DNA from: an uncultured Clostridium sp.
GTDB taxonomy: Bacteria > Bacillota > Clostridia > TANB77 > CAG-508
Assembly: GCA_958413095.1 (NCBI GenBank)
Contig: CATYUF010000021.1
Span: 1 to 30,064 of the forward strand
DNA length: 30,064 nt
Direction of reading: 5' to 3'
Below are positions 1-7,286 of the stretch, in pieces. Both the position numbers and the translations under genes were made by a program. The notes beneath the pieces were generated by a model, which did no database searches, was not told the DNA's origin, and saw only the letters and a list, made by a program, of their open reading frames with translations. Position 1 is the stretch's first letter. Each line of letters begins with the position of its first letter.

Positions 1-172
1 TTGCTTGTGTTAATATTCCATTATCTCCTGTTAACATTGCTATACTTACTCCTGCTAAAATTAACAAAACTATTATTGTGATTACTAATGCTATTAAAGT
101 AATACCTTTACTAGACATTGTATGTGTCAAGTAATTGTTTGAAACCTCTTTTAATGTTGATTTTTCTTTCAT
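1..172 (-). CDS. Prepilin-like secreted protein, N-terminal fragment (cut by window edge)
   Basis: The first 57 codons are visible; the rest lies outside the window. A short basic leader of about 20 residues is followed by MSSKGITLIALVIT and a hydrophobic stretch, then TGDNGILTQA. This is the type IV prepilin / pseudopilin pattern (basic residues, G, then a hydrophobic helix) common in clostridial secreted proteins. Prepilin peptidase would be expected to cut after the glycine of SKG, though this family usually has a Glu at +5 and here the residues after G are ITLIA, so processing is uncertain. The start at 172 is supported by a GAGGGGG ribosome binding site about 7 nt upstream. Such N-termini occur on many unrelated surface proteins, so the mature function cannot be told from this fragment. 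Confidence 0.7.
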   Translation of the reverse strand, partial: MKEKSTLKEVSNNYLTHTMSSKGITLIALVITIIVLLILAGVSIAMLTGDNGILTQA

Positions 173-214
173 TTTTATTCCCCCTCATATGTATTTTTTA
201 TTATATACATTATA

Positions 215-243
215 AATATACCAAAAGCCTTCAAAAAGTACAA
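215..243 (-). promoter_or_regulatory. Sigma-A-type promoter of the prepilin-like gene
   Basis: On the minus strand: TTGTAC (238-243), 17-nt spacer, TATATT (215-220). The -10 element lies about 40 nt upstream of the start codon at 172, giving a leader of about 35 nt with the GAGGGGG ribosome binding site. It is divergent from the promoter of the small regulator gene. Confidence 0.5.
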
Positions 244-277
244 TACTTTTGTCTAGTATTTTTTATATTACTTTTGT
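244..277. promoter_or_regulatory. Candidate operator: 9-bp direct repeat between divergent promoters
   Basis: TACTTTTGT occurs at 244-252 and again at 269-277, 25 nt apart. The first copy abuts the -35 of the leftward promoter and the second overlaps the -35 (274-279) of the rightward promoter of a ribbon-helix-helix gene. Ribbon-helix-helix proteins commonly bind short repeated half-sites and often control themselves. That this pair is such an operator is an inference from position only. Confidence 0.3.
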
Positions 278-301
278 GAGACAATTATAATAATTTATAA
301 T
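274..301 (+). promoter_or_regulatory. Sigma-A-type promoter of the ribbon-helix-helix gene
   Basis: TTGTGA (274-279), 16-nt spacer, perfect TATAAT (296-301). The start codon at 327 follows after an AAGGAGG ribosome binding site at about 314-321, giving a leader of about 20 nt. Confidence 0.55.
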
Positions 302-326
302 TTACTATTTATTAAGGAGGAATATT

Positions 327-542
327 ATGTTTGAAATTTCTAAATATAAAAAAAGTAATGTTAAAATTTCTATTAGACTACCTGAAACTATGAATGATAC
401 ATTAAGAAAAATTGCTCAAAAAGAAAATATGAGTTTTAATAATGTTATTGTAAGTTGTATTCAGAATTCTTTAGATGAAATGGATTTACAAAAATACGAT
501 AATGTTAATATTTATAGTGATTCTAATTTAGTTAAAAAATAA
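327..542 (+). CDS. Small ribbon-helix-helix (Arc/CopG-type) DNA-binding protein
   Basis: A 71-residue protein. Residues about 12-20 (VKISIRLPE) form the expected N-terminal beta strand. MNDTLRKIAQKENMS and NNVIVSCIQNSLDE then fit the two helices of a ribbon-helix-helix fold, in which the dimer inserts a two-stranded sheet into the major groove. A short polar tail follows. A perfect AAGGAGG 6 nt before the ATG and a good promoter make expression likely. It is the only complete gene on the plus strand, lying divergent from the prepilin-like gene and convergent with ftsH. No toxin partner lies beside it, so a stand-alone repressor is more likely than an antitoxin. The fold is recognised from pattern; the target is unknown. 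Confidence 0.75.
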   Translation: MFEISKYKKSNVKISIRLPETMNDTLRKIAQKENMSFNNVIVSCIQNSLDEMDLQKYDNVNIYSDSNLVKK

Positions 543-643
543 TAAATTAGCAAATCTATACACAAACTTTACGATATACTCACAAACTATTTTTTTGAGA
601 TATTTTTATTTTTTATATACAACAAATTGATATGTTTTCTACT

Positions 644-697
644 AAAAAAGACTATTTTAGAATATAAATATATTTTATACCCTAGAACAGTCTTTTA
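644..697. terminator. Hairpin terminator between the small regulator and ftsH
   Basis: An A-rich left arm containing AAAAGACTATTTTAG (646-660) pairs with CTAGAACAGTCTTTT (682-696), with one mismatch and one wobble pair, around an A/T-rich loop. An A-run on one side and a T-run on the other let it act in both directions. It lies about 80 nt beyond the ftsH stop and about 100 nt beyond the stop of the small plus-strand gene, as expected for a shared terminator of convergent genes. Confidence 0.5.
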
Positions 698-778
698 TTC
701 ATTATCAAAAATTATCATAAAATTTAAAATTACATATCTTCAAAATAAAATCTTCAATTTTTTACTACTTTTATACTC

Positions 779-2596
779 TTATTCCCCTTCAAAAATATCA
801 TTAAATTCTTGTTCATTTATTTTTTCTTTTCTCAACAAAGTCTCAGCTATTTCATCTAACTTGTCTCTATGTTCTCTTAATAATATTTGAGCATCATTAT
901 ATGCTGTATCTATTAGCAATTTAACTTCTTGTCCAATTCTATCTCCAATATTCTCACCAAACATTTGAATTTCATATGGCTCTTTTCCTTGGAAATCTAT
1001 TGGTCCTAATTTATCACTCATACCATATTTAGTTACCATATCTCTTGCTATTTGAGTTGCTACTTCTATATCATTACTTGCTCCTGTTGATATATCATCT
1101 AAAACTAATTTTTCTGCTGCTCTTCCTCCTAATAATGCTATTAGTTTTTCTTGCATTTCTGTTTTTGAAATATAGTATTTGTCTTCATTTGTCTTATACA
1201 TTGTATAGCCACCAGCAACACCTCTTGGTATTATTGATACTTCTTTTACATTTGTTTGAGTTGGTAAATATCTACTTACTACTGCGTGTCCTGCTTCATG
1301 GTATGCTGTTAATTTTTTGTCTTTATCTGATATAATTCTATCTTTCTTTTCTAGTCCAACTGTAACTTTTTTTACTGCTTCTTCTATATCGTCATTTTCT
1401 ATTTCTTCGTGTTTATTTTTAGTAGCAATAATTGCTGCTTCATTTAAAATATTTTCTAGTTCAGCTCCTGTAAATCCTGCTGTATCTTCTGCAATACTTT
1501 CTAAATTTACATTCCCTGATATTCTTTTATCTTTACTATGAATTTTTAATATTTCTAATCTTCCTTTTAAGTCTGGTGTTGGTATTGTTATTTGTCTGTC
1601 AAATCTTCCTGGTCTTAATAATGCTTTATCTAACATTTCTGGTCTATTTGTAGCTGCCAATACTATTATTGTTTCTTCTGAACCAAATCCGTCCATTTCA
1701 ACTAATAATTGATTTAATGTTTGATTATTTTCTGATTCTGCTCCACTGTTTGATGTTCTTCTTGAACCTATTGCATCAATTTCATCTATAAATACTATAC
1801 ATGGTGCTAGTTTTCTTGCTTTATCAAATAGTTTTCTAACTCTTGATGCCCCTAAACCTGCAAACATTTCTATAAATTCTGAACCACTCATTGAAATAAA
1901 TGGGACATCTGCTTCTCCTGCAATTGCTTTTGCTATTAGAGTTTTACCTGTTCCTGGTTTTCCATATAATAATACTCCTTTTGGAATTCTTGCTCCCATT
2001 TTTGTGAATTTTTCTGGTTCTTTTAGAAATTCAACTATTTCTTTTAACTCACCTTTTTCTTCTTCTAGTCCTGCAACATCATCAAATTTTATTTTTGTCT
2101 TTCTTTCAGTTTCATCGTAAACTTTTCCCTTTTCACCGAGACCTTGCATTTTAAAAATCATAACAAATAATGCAACCATAACAGCTGTTGGTAAAATTGA
2201 AAGAACCATTCCTGGTAATTGAACAAAAAAGCTTTGTGGTTTTTGTACTAATTCTATTTCATTTCCTTCTGCTACTTTTGTTTGAATTAAAGTTATAAAT
2301 GCTTCTGTATCTGGTATTAATGCTTTCTTTTCTTCTTCTTCATTTTTCATTTTTACTTTAGCATTTTTACTTCCTGTTGTTAATTCAACCTTTTCTACAT
2401 TTCCATATGATATTTCTTTTATTAAATCTGTATATGCTAATGTATTTTTGTCCTCTTCTTCTTTATCTTTCATTAGATAGACAGTTGTTACTATTAATAC
2501 CGTCAATAAAAGTAATAGTATTATTATTAACCAAAGATTTTTTTTGTTTTCTTTTTTATCTTTATTTTGATTTACTTTTCCTTTATCTTGATTCAT
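779..2596 (-). CDS. ftsH: ATP-dependent zinc metalloprotease FtsH
   Basis: Membrane-anchored AAA+ protease that extracts and degrades membrane and short-lived cytosolic proteins. The 605 residues are a normal family length. Order of parts: basic N-terminus, membrane helix (about 21-43), extracytoplasmic domain, second helix (about 128-150), AAA+ module, M41 peptidase. Walker A is GKPGTGKT (212-219) and Walker B IVFIDE (267-272); the second-region-of-homology stretch NRPEMLDKALLRPGRFDRQ is present. The zinc site is HEAGH (433-437), with the third ligand probably D509 in ASNDIE. The pore loop reads FAGLG instead of the usual FVGVG, and Walker A has K for the usual P, so this may be a second FtsH copy. 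AGGAAAG precedes the ATG. It lies 125 nt after the DUF1189 gene without a clear terminator, so co-transcription is possible. Confidence 0.97.
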   Translation of the reverse strand: MNQDKGKVNQNKDKKENKKNLWLIIILLLLLTVLIVTTVYLMKDKEEEDKNTLAYTDLIKEISYGNVEKVELTTGSKNAKVKMKNEEEEKKALIPDTEAFITLIQTKVAEGNEIELVQKPQSFFVQLPGMVLSILPTAVMVALFVMIFKMQGLGEKGKVYDETERKTKIKFDDVAGLEEEKGELKEIVEFLKEPEKFTKMGARIPKGVLLYGKPGTGKTLIAKAIAGEADVPFISMSGSEFIEMFAGLGASRVRKLFDKARKLAPCIVFIDEIDAIGSRRTSNSGAESENNQTLNQLLVEMDGFGSEETIIVLAATNRPEMLDKALLRPGRFDRQITIPTPDLKGRLEILKIHSKDKRISGNVNLESIAEDTAGFTGAELENILNEAAIIATKNKHEEIENDDIEEAVKKVTVGLEKKDRIISDKDKKLTAYHEAGHAVVSRYLPTQTNVKEVSIIPRGVAGGYTMYKTNEDKYYISKTEMQEKLIALLGGRAAEKLVLDDISTGASNDIEVATQIARDMVTKYGMSDKLGPIDFQGKEPYEIQMFGENIGDRIGQEVKLLIDTAYNDAQILLREHRDKLDEIAETLLRKEKINEQEFNDIFEGE

Positions 2597-2721
2597 AATC
2601 TTTCCTTTCTTCCCCTTTATGCATTAACTTATTTCTCATTTTTCTCTTATGTATTTTTGTGTTTTAAATTCTTCGTTTTCCCTTATATATTTTGTTCTCT
2701 TAGCTATTCTATATTTTCATT

Positions 2722-3792
2722 TTATGCATTCTGTCCTTCTGGTTCTTCGCCATTTTTGTCTTTTTTCTCTTTATTGCCTTCTTGGTCTTCTTTCTTTTCT
2801 TTAGTATCTCCTTTTTCTTCTTTCTTTTCCTCTTTGTTATTTTCTAATTCTTTTTTTACAATTTTTTGTGCTTCGACTATTTTCATTAGTTCTGCCTGTT
2901 TTTTTATAAATTCAGATTTCATAATCATTATTGCTGCAATTAAGTAAATTGTTGCAACTGCAATATACATTACTTGGAAATATTCAATAACAAATCCTGT
3001 AAAGATATTAACTACTAAGTATATTATATTTAATACTACTGAAAGAGTTATTGCATATATTGACATATTAAATATAGGAGCATACCTCATCTTCATTTTT
3101 AGCATTGATGCAGCTAAAAAACCTAACACACTTATTAGTAATACATATGATAATGTTGTTATAAAGTACATAATAAATCCATAAACAAATAAAGTTAAAA
3201 ATACATTTACCACTAATATTGACATATTAGCATTATTTTTTAGATTTACCACATCTTCTTTTGAAAATTCTTGTATTCCTGAAGCACCTAAAATATCTGT
3301 ATAGTTATACTCGATAGCTCCATCTGTTACACTATTTTTTATTATTAATTTATCTTTAGTTACAACAATTCCTCCACGGTTTTTATTTATTGAATTTAAG
3401 TAACTATTAATTTCTTCTTGAGAATCGGTTTCAGTATCTATTATTATTTTTTCAATATCTTCTCTTTCAAAGATCAGTGGCTCTTGATTATTTTCCACAC
3501 TTAGTTTTCCTTCTTTATATGAAAAACTTGGAAATTCATTTTTTATATAATCTAGTCCATTATTTAATTCTGTATATGTTTGATATGTCAGCCAAACTGA
3601 AAGAATAACAGATATTATAATTACTAATTTAGCTAAATAAGCTACTGCTTTTCCAACACCCTCTATTGCCATTTCTGGATATTTTTCTATTTTTGTTATA
3701 GAATACCATATTTTTTTTAAGAAACTTTTTTTATTCTTTTTTTCATTAACATTTTCTTTTGGTTGTTCTTCTTTTCTTTCCTCTTGCTTCAT
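2722..3792 (-). CDS. DUF1189-like multi-pass membrane protein
   Basis: A 356-residue protein. A charged N-terminus and FLKKIWYSITKIEKYPEMA lead into a first membrane helix (about 49-69). An extracytoplasmic loop of about 120 residues follows, then four more helices (about 190-212, 214-230, 240-262, 272-292). From about 295 the tail is a long Lys/Glu-rich, probably cytoplasmic segment. One helix, an outside domain, then a helical bundle is the layout of the DUF1189 family, whose function is not established. Its ATG overlaps the alr-like stop codon by one base (TAATG), so the two genes are probably translationally coupled. The highly charged 60-residue tail is the oddest part and might bind a partner. 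Family assignment is by pattern recall. Confidence 0.75.
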   Translation of the reverse strand: MKQEERKEEQPKENVNEKKNKKSFLKKIWYSITKIEKYPEMAIEGVGKAVAYLAKLVIIISVILSVWLTYQTYTELNNGLDYIKNEFPSFSYKEGKLSVENNQEPLIFEREDIEKIIIDTETDSQEEINSYLNSINKNRGGIVVTKDKLIIKNSVTDGAIEYNYTDILGASGIQEFSKEDVVNLKNNANMSILVVNVFLTLFVYGFIMYFITTLSYVLLISVLGFLAASMLKMKMRYAPIFNMSIYAITLSVVLNIIYLVVNIFTGFVIEYFQVMYIAVATIYLIAAIMIMKSEFIKKQAELMKIVEAQKIVKKELENNKEEKKEEKGDTKEKKEDQEGNKEKKDKNGEEPEGQNA

Positions 3793-4910
3793 TACCTATA
3801 CTCCCTTCTTATTTTAGAGTCTACATATTTAGGATTTATATTAAACACTACCTTATCTCCTACTTTTATATCTTTATTAGTTATATCACAAATAATATGA
3901 TATGTTCCTACTCTACCTAAAACAGGATATTTCCTATTTTTTATAGTTACAAACATTTGCTTTTTTCTAAATAAATCTTTTATATCTCCTACAATATATC
4001 TTAATTTATCAATAAATCTAAACATATCTCTATCAGTTGTAATATTTATTCCATCCATATATCCACATGGTATTATTGCAATTTTAGTTTCTTTTTTTGT
4101 CTTGTAAGTATTTGAATATCCAATATTAAATCCTTTTGGTAATTCCTTTATTTCTGTTACTTCTGATTCCAACTGTGCAATCTTTTTTAGGCCTAATGTA
4201 TTTTTAACTGATAATCTTCCTAAAAATGCTGAACCTATTCTTACTGCATTCAAGTGCATATTAGGAAATTTTACAAAAGCTGATGAATTACATATGTGAA
4301 GCATTCCTGGAACTATTCCATTCATTTTTAAAACTTCAACAACATCTATAAATCTATTAAATTGTTCTTTTGTATATTTATCATCATAAAAACTTATTGA
4401 AAAGTGTGAAAAAGTACCTTCTATTTTTATATTTTTTAGGTCTTTTAAAGTTTCTATCATTTCATCTCTATTTTCATATACAAAGCCATATCTCCCAAAT
4501 CCTGTATCAATTTTTATATGAGCTCTTATCTTTTTTCCTAATTTATCTCCTATTTTTTCTGCTATTTTAACATCAGCTTTAGAACCTAGTGTAATTATTA
4601 TATTATTATTTACTAATTTTTCTACATCTTCTTCTACACTCATTGTTGATAACATTAATATATCTTGTTTTATTCCTGCTTCTCTCAATTCTAAAGCTTC
4701 TTCAATTGTAGCAACTGCAAAATATGAAATACCATTATCAATCAAAAACTTAGTAAGTTCTACTAATCCTAATCCGTAGCCATTCCCTTTTACTACTGCA
4801 ATTATTTTTACTGAATTTCCCAAATCATCTTTTCCATTTATATTTGCATGTTCTTTTATTCTCTCTATATTATGTACTAAATCCTTTTTTTGTATAACTA
4901 ATGATTTCAT
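3792..4910 (-). CDS. alr: Alanine racemase-like PLP enzyme with an unusual C-terminal active-site motif
   Basis: A fold-type III PLP enzyme; the family interconverts L- and D-alanine for peptidoglycan. The PLP lysine is K41 in AVVKGNGYG. HIKIDTGFGRYGF (131-143), HICNSSAF and VRIGSAFLG are the expected barrel motifs. The second catalytic base should be Y265 in IGYSNTY, followed by IIPCGYMDG. However, the usual GR-[IV]-CMDQ motif reads GRVGTYHI, so the Met-Asp that helps bind the substrate carboxylate is missing and substrate may differ. I chose ATG 4910 over the in-frame ATG at 4931 because GGAAGGAA (4922-4929) fits only 4910 and the resulting N-terminus (MKSLVIQKKDLVHNI) matches the family. 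It sits about 100 nt after a FemX-like gene and overlaps the DUF1189 gene by one base. Confidence 0.85.
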   Translation of the reverse strand: MKSLVIQKKDLVHNIERIKEHANINGKDDLGNSVKIIAVVKGNGYGLGLVELTKFLIDNGISYFAVATIEEALELREAGIKQDILMLSTMSVEEDVEKLVNNNIIITLGSKADVKIAEKIGDKLGKKIRAHIKIDTGFGRYGFVYENRDEMIETLKDLKNIKIEGTFSHFSISFYDDKYTKEQFNRFIDVVEVLKMNGIVPGMLHICNSSAFVKFPNMHLNAVRIGSAFLGRLSVKNTLGLKKIAQLESEVTEIKELPKGFNIGYSNTYKTKKETKIAIIPCGYMDGINITTDRDMFRFIDKLRYIVGDIKDLFRKKQMFVTIKNRKYPVLGRVGTYHIICDITNKDIKVGDKVVFNINPKYVDSKIRREYR

Positions 4911-4921
4911 TTTTACTATCA

Positions 4922-4929
4922 TTCCTTCC
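4922..4929 (-). promoter_or_regulatory. Ribosome binding site that sets the alr-like start
   Basis: GGAAGGAA on the minus strand, 11 nt before ATG 4910. No Shine-Dalgarno-like sequence precedes the upstream in-frame ATG at 4931, and this site overlaps that ATG's first codons. Confidence 0.5.
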
Positions 4930-5008
4930 ATTTAAGGCACAAATTAGAATGAATAATTTATAAAATTTAGATATTATTCAAACCCATCTTTTTTATTCAT
5001 TTTGTAAT

Positions 5009-6076
5009 TTATTTATTTTTATTTTTTAATTTCATTTTCATTTGTCTTAAAGTTCTAAATGCTTTTTCTGAAAATTTATATAACTTATATTTTAATGGTT
5101 TAAATGGTAAATATACTTCTCCTATAAATTCTGTAAAAGTAGCTCCAAAACCTTTTTTAAATCTATATAGTCCATATTGAGGATGATTTTCATCAACAAC
5201 TCCAGATACGCCTCTAAAGTCATATACATCATCTTTTCTTGCTATTGCCATTTTTATCATTTCCCATTGTAATAAATAGTTTGGCATTAAATTTCTGTGG
5301 CTATTACTACTTGCTCCATATAGATACCAAGTTTTATTACCATAGAATATTGGTATTACCCCTGAAATTGGCTCATCGTTATAATAAGCCATTAATATTT
5401 TCATATGGTCAGGTCCTAGGCAATCATACATTTTTTCAAAATACTCTAATGGTCTAATAATAAAGCCATCTCTTGAACCTGTTTCTATCATTATTTTATG
5501 AAAATCTTTTAAATCTTCTTTTGTTCCCTCTTTAACAACTACGCCTTTTCTTCCAGCTAATCTGATATTATATCTCCATTTTTGATGAAACCCTGCCATT
5601 ATTTCTTCTTCTGTTTTATCTTTTATATCTAATCTAAATACATATCTTGGTTGTATTTCGTCTTTAAAATCTTTAGCATCATCTTTTATCTTATATCCTA
5701 ATTCTGTAACAACTTTTCTAAATTCTTCATCACTACTTAAAATATCTGGTTCAATTCTTAAAACTATTGCATTATATTTTTTAGCAAGTTCTTTTGCACC
5801 ATCTGTTAATTGTTTCATTACTTCTATGTCATGAATATCACATACTGGTCCTCTTGATGAATACATAATATTACCAAAAATAGGCATTTTTCTAATCCAT
5901 ACACATAAAGAACCAACTATATTTCCTTTATCATCTTCTGCAAGTATAACTTCTGGCTTCCAATTTGGCTTCTTAACCTCTGCCCATTCTAAAGATTGTT
6001 GAAAGTTACATCTCTCATGTCCTTCTAAAAATTTTTTATATTCTTCTCTTGATTTATCATCTGTCACAAATCTCAT
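5009..6076 (-). CDS. FemX/FemAB-family peptidoglycan bridge aminoacyltransferase
   Basis: FemAB-family enzymes use aminoacyl-tRNA to add amino acids to the third-position lysine side chain of lipid-linked peptidoglycan precursors, at the inner face of the membrane. The 355 residues hold two GNAT-like domains: CNFQQSLEWAEVK near residue 23, a central KWRYNIRLAGRKGVVV segment, and a second half with WYLYGASS and YDFRGVSG near 250-300. KKGFGATFTEFIGEV closes the fold. No long coiled-coil arm interrupts the second domain, so it resembles FemX rather than FemA/MurM. The added amino acid cannot be told. AGGAGG lies 12 nt before the ATG. It has its own promoter after a terminator and is the first gene of a unit with the alr-like, DUF1189 and perhaps ftsH genes. 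Confidence 0.88.
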   Translation of the reverse strand: MRFVTDDKSREEYKKFLEGHERCNFQQSLEWAEVKKPNWKPEVILAEDDKGNIVGSLCVWIRKMPIFGNIMYSSRGPVCDIHDIEVMKQLTDGAKELAKKYNAIVLRIEPDILSSDEEFRKVVTELGYKIKDDAKDFKDEIQPRYVFRLDIKDKTEEEIMAGFHQKWRYNIRLAGRKGVVVKEGTKEDLKDFHKIMIETGSRDGFIIRPLEYFEKMYDCLGPDHMKILMAYYNDEPISGVIPIFYGNKTWYLYGASSNSHRNLMPNYLLQWEMIKMAIARKDDVYDFRGVSGVVDENHPQYGLYRFKKGFGATFTEFIGEVYLPFKPLKYKLYKFSEKAFRTLRQMKMKLKNKNK

Positions 6077-6119
6077 TATTATTTTTTTCCTCCTAGTTTA
6101 TTATTTACAATACTACTGT

Positions 6120-6148
6120 ATTTTACACCAATATGTACTTTTTTACAA
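6120..6148 (-). promoter_or_regulatory. Promoter of the femX-like / alr-like unit
   Basis: On the minus strand TTGTAA (6143-6148), 17-nt spacer, TAAAAT (6120-6125). It lies just after the terminator of the preceding gene and about 44 nt before the femX-like ATG. A second -35-like TTGAAA lies about 11 nt further upstream. Confidence 0.5.
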
Positions 6149-6170
6149 GTGAATTTCAAGTAAATGCAAA

Positions 6171-6226
6171 AATGATTTTTGTCTCCGACCCCAAAATCAC
6201 CATTCAAGTCAGATTCAAAAATCATT
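6171..6226 (-). terminator. Long hairpin terminator after the GtrB-like gene
   Basis: Perfect 11-bp arms AATGATTTTTG (6171-6181) and CAAAAATCATT (6216-6226). An inner stem pairs TCTGAC with GTCGGAGA through a two-base bulge, and a T-run follows on the minus strand. The hairpin begins 5 nt past the stop codon at 6231. Its inner G/C-rich part (around 6181-6192) stands out from the A/T-rich surroundings. Confidence 0.65.
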
Positions 6227-6230
6227 ATGA

Positions 6231-7175
6231 TTAATCATTCATTTCTTTTTCTCCATTATATTCATTAACTAAATACAATGGTCTATTTTTTGTCTCATTA
6301 AATATTCTTCCTAAGTATTCTCCAACAATTCCAAATAGCAATATTTGTATTCCTGAAAAGAATAATATTAGTAATATTATTGATTGATATGCCTGTATTG
6401 GTTGATCTACAACAAAAGCTTTAGCAATTACATATACAAAATAACAAAATAAAACTATAAATGTTGGTATTGCAATAAAAGTAGATATTCTTAAAGGCGA
6501 TGTTGTAAGTGATGTTATTCCGTCTATTGCTAAATCCATTAATTTACCATAATTCCATTTAGTTGTTCCAGCAACTCTTGGATTTCTATCATATAAAACT
6601 TCTTTTTTCTTATATCCTATCCAACTAAACATAGATTTCGTATTTCTTTGTGATTCTCTAAGCTTTTTTAATGCATTTACACATCTTCTATCTAATAATC
6701 TAAAGTCTCCTGTATCTTCTTGTATCTCAACTCTTGTTATATGTTGTAACACTTTATAATACATTTTAGAAGTAAATTTCTTTAACCAAGTTTCACCTTT
6801 TCTAGATTTTCTTTTTGCATATACATCATCATAGCCTTCTTCCCAGTATTTAACTAATTCTGGTACTAATTCTGGTGGGTCTTGTAAGTCTGCATCCATA
6901 AATATTACACAATCTCCTGTTGCATAATCAAGTCCTGCTATCATTGCAATTTCTTTTCCAAAATTTCTTGCGAAATCAACATAACAAATTCTTTCGTCTT
7001 TTTCTCTTAATTCTTTTATAATTTCTATTGTTTTGTCTTTACTTCCGTCATTTACAAATAATACTTCAAAATTATAATTATTTAAGTTTTCCATAAGTTT
7101 TGTTAATCTTTCATACAATATTGGTAATGATTCTTGTTCATTATAAGCTGGTATTATAATACTTATTTTTTTCAT
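6231..7175 (-). CDS. GtrB/DPM1-like polyprenyl-phosphate glycosyltransferase (GT2) with two C-terminal membrane helices
   Basis: A 314-residue family 2 glycosyltransferase. IIIPAYNEQESLP opens the GT-A fold, FVNDGSKD binds the nucleotide, and DADLQDPPE (94-102) carries the metal-binding D-x-D. QEDTGDFRLLDRR (152-164) holds the acceptor-side acidic residues. RNPRVAGTTKW leads to two membrane helices (about 229-252 and 264-287). This layout belongs to enzymes that move a sugar from a nucleotide carrier to undecaprenyl phosphate on the cytoplasmic face (GtrB, YkcC and relatives). The sugar is unknown. AAGGAAG precedes the ATG. It lies 111 nt after prs with no convincing terminator between, so it is probably read from the prs promoter, and it ends at a strong hairpin. 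A GtrA-like flippase is encoded elsewhere in the window (18883-19287). Confidence 0.9.
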   Translation of the reverse strand: MKKISIIIPAYNEQESLPILYERLTKLMENLNNYNFEVLFVNDGSKDKTIEIIKELREKDERICYVDFARNFGKEIAMIAGLDYATGDCVIFMDADLQDPPELVPELVKYWEEGYDDVYAKRKSRKGETWLKKFTSKMYYKVLQHITRVEIQEDTGDFRLLDRRCVNALKKLRESQRNTKSMFSWIGYKKKEVLYDRNPRVAGTTKWNYGKLMDLAIDGITSLTTSPLRISTFIAIPTFIVLFCYFVYVIAKAFVVDQPIQAYQSIILLILFFSGIQILLFGIVGEYLGRIFNETKNRPLYLVNEYNGEKEMND

Positions 7176-7286
7176 AACTACTTCCTTTTTACTAATTAAT
7201 TTTTCTTAATATTTATTATAATTTTTTCCTCATAAATTTTTGATATTAATAATAATTACATATTTCTTATTTTCCTATTACAATTA

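Noticed and set aside
327..542. Reading the small ribbon-helix-helix gene as the antitoxin of a toxin-antitoxin pair
   Set aside because: No small toxin gene overlaps or adjoins it on the same strand; the downstream 230 nt hold only a terminator and the convergent ftsH end.
627..890. Plus-strand open frame overlapping the end of ftsH
   Set aside because: No ribosome binding site, biased Leu/Ile/Ser/Phe composition, runs through the terminator and antisense to ftsH; a shadow frame.
2567..2947. 126-codon plus-strand open frame across the ftsH/DUF1189 junction
   Set aside because: Its Phe/Ser-rich product is the antisense image of the Lys/Glu-rich DUF1189 tail; no translation signals.
4948..5001. 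9-bp inverted repeat AATGAATAA / TTATTCATT between the femX-like and alr-like genes
   Set aside because: All but two bases of each arm are A/T, the loop is 36 nt, and no T-run follows on the minus strand, so it is not convincing as a terminator or operator.
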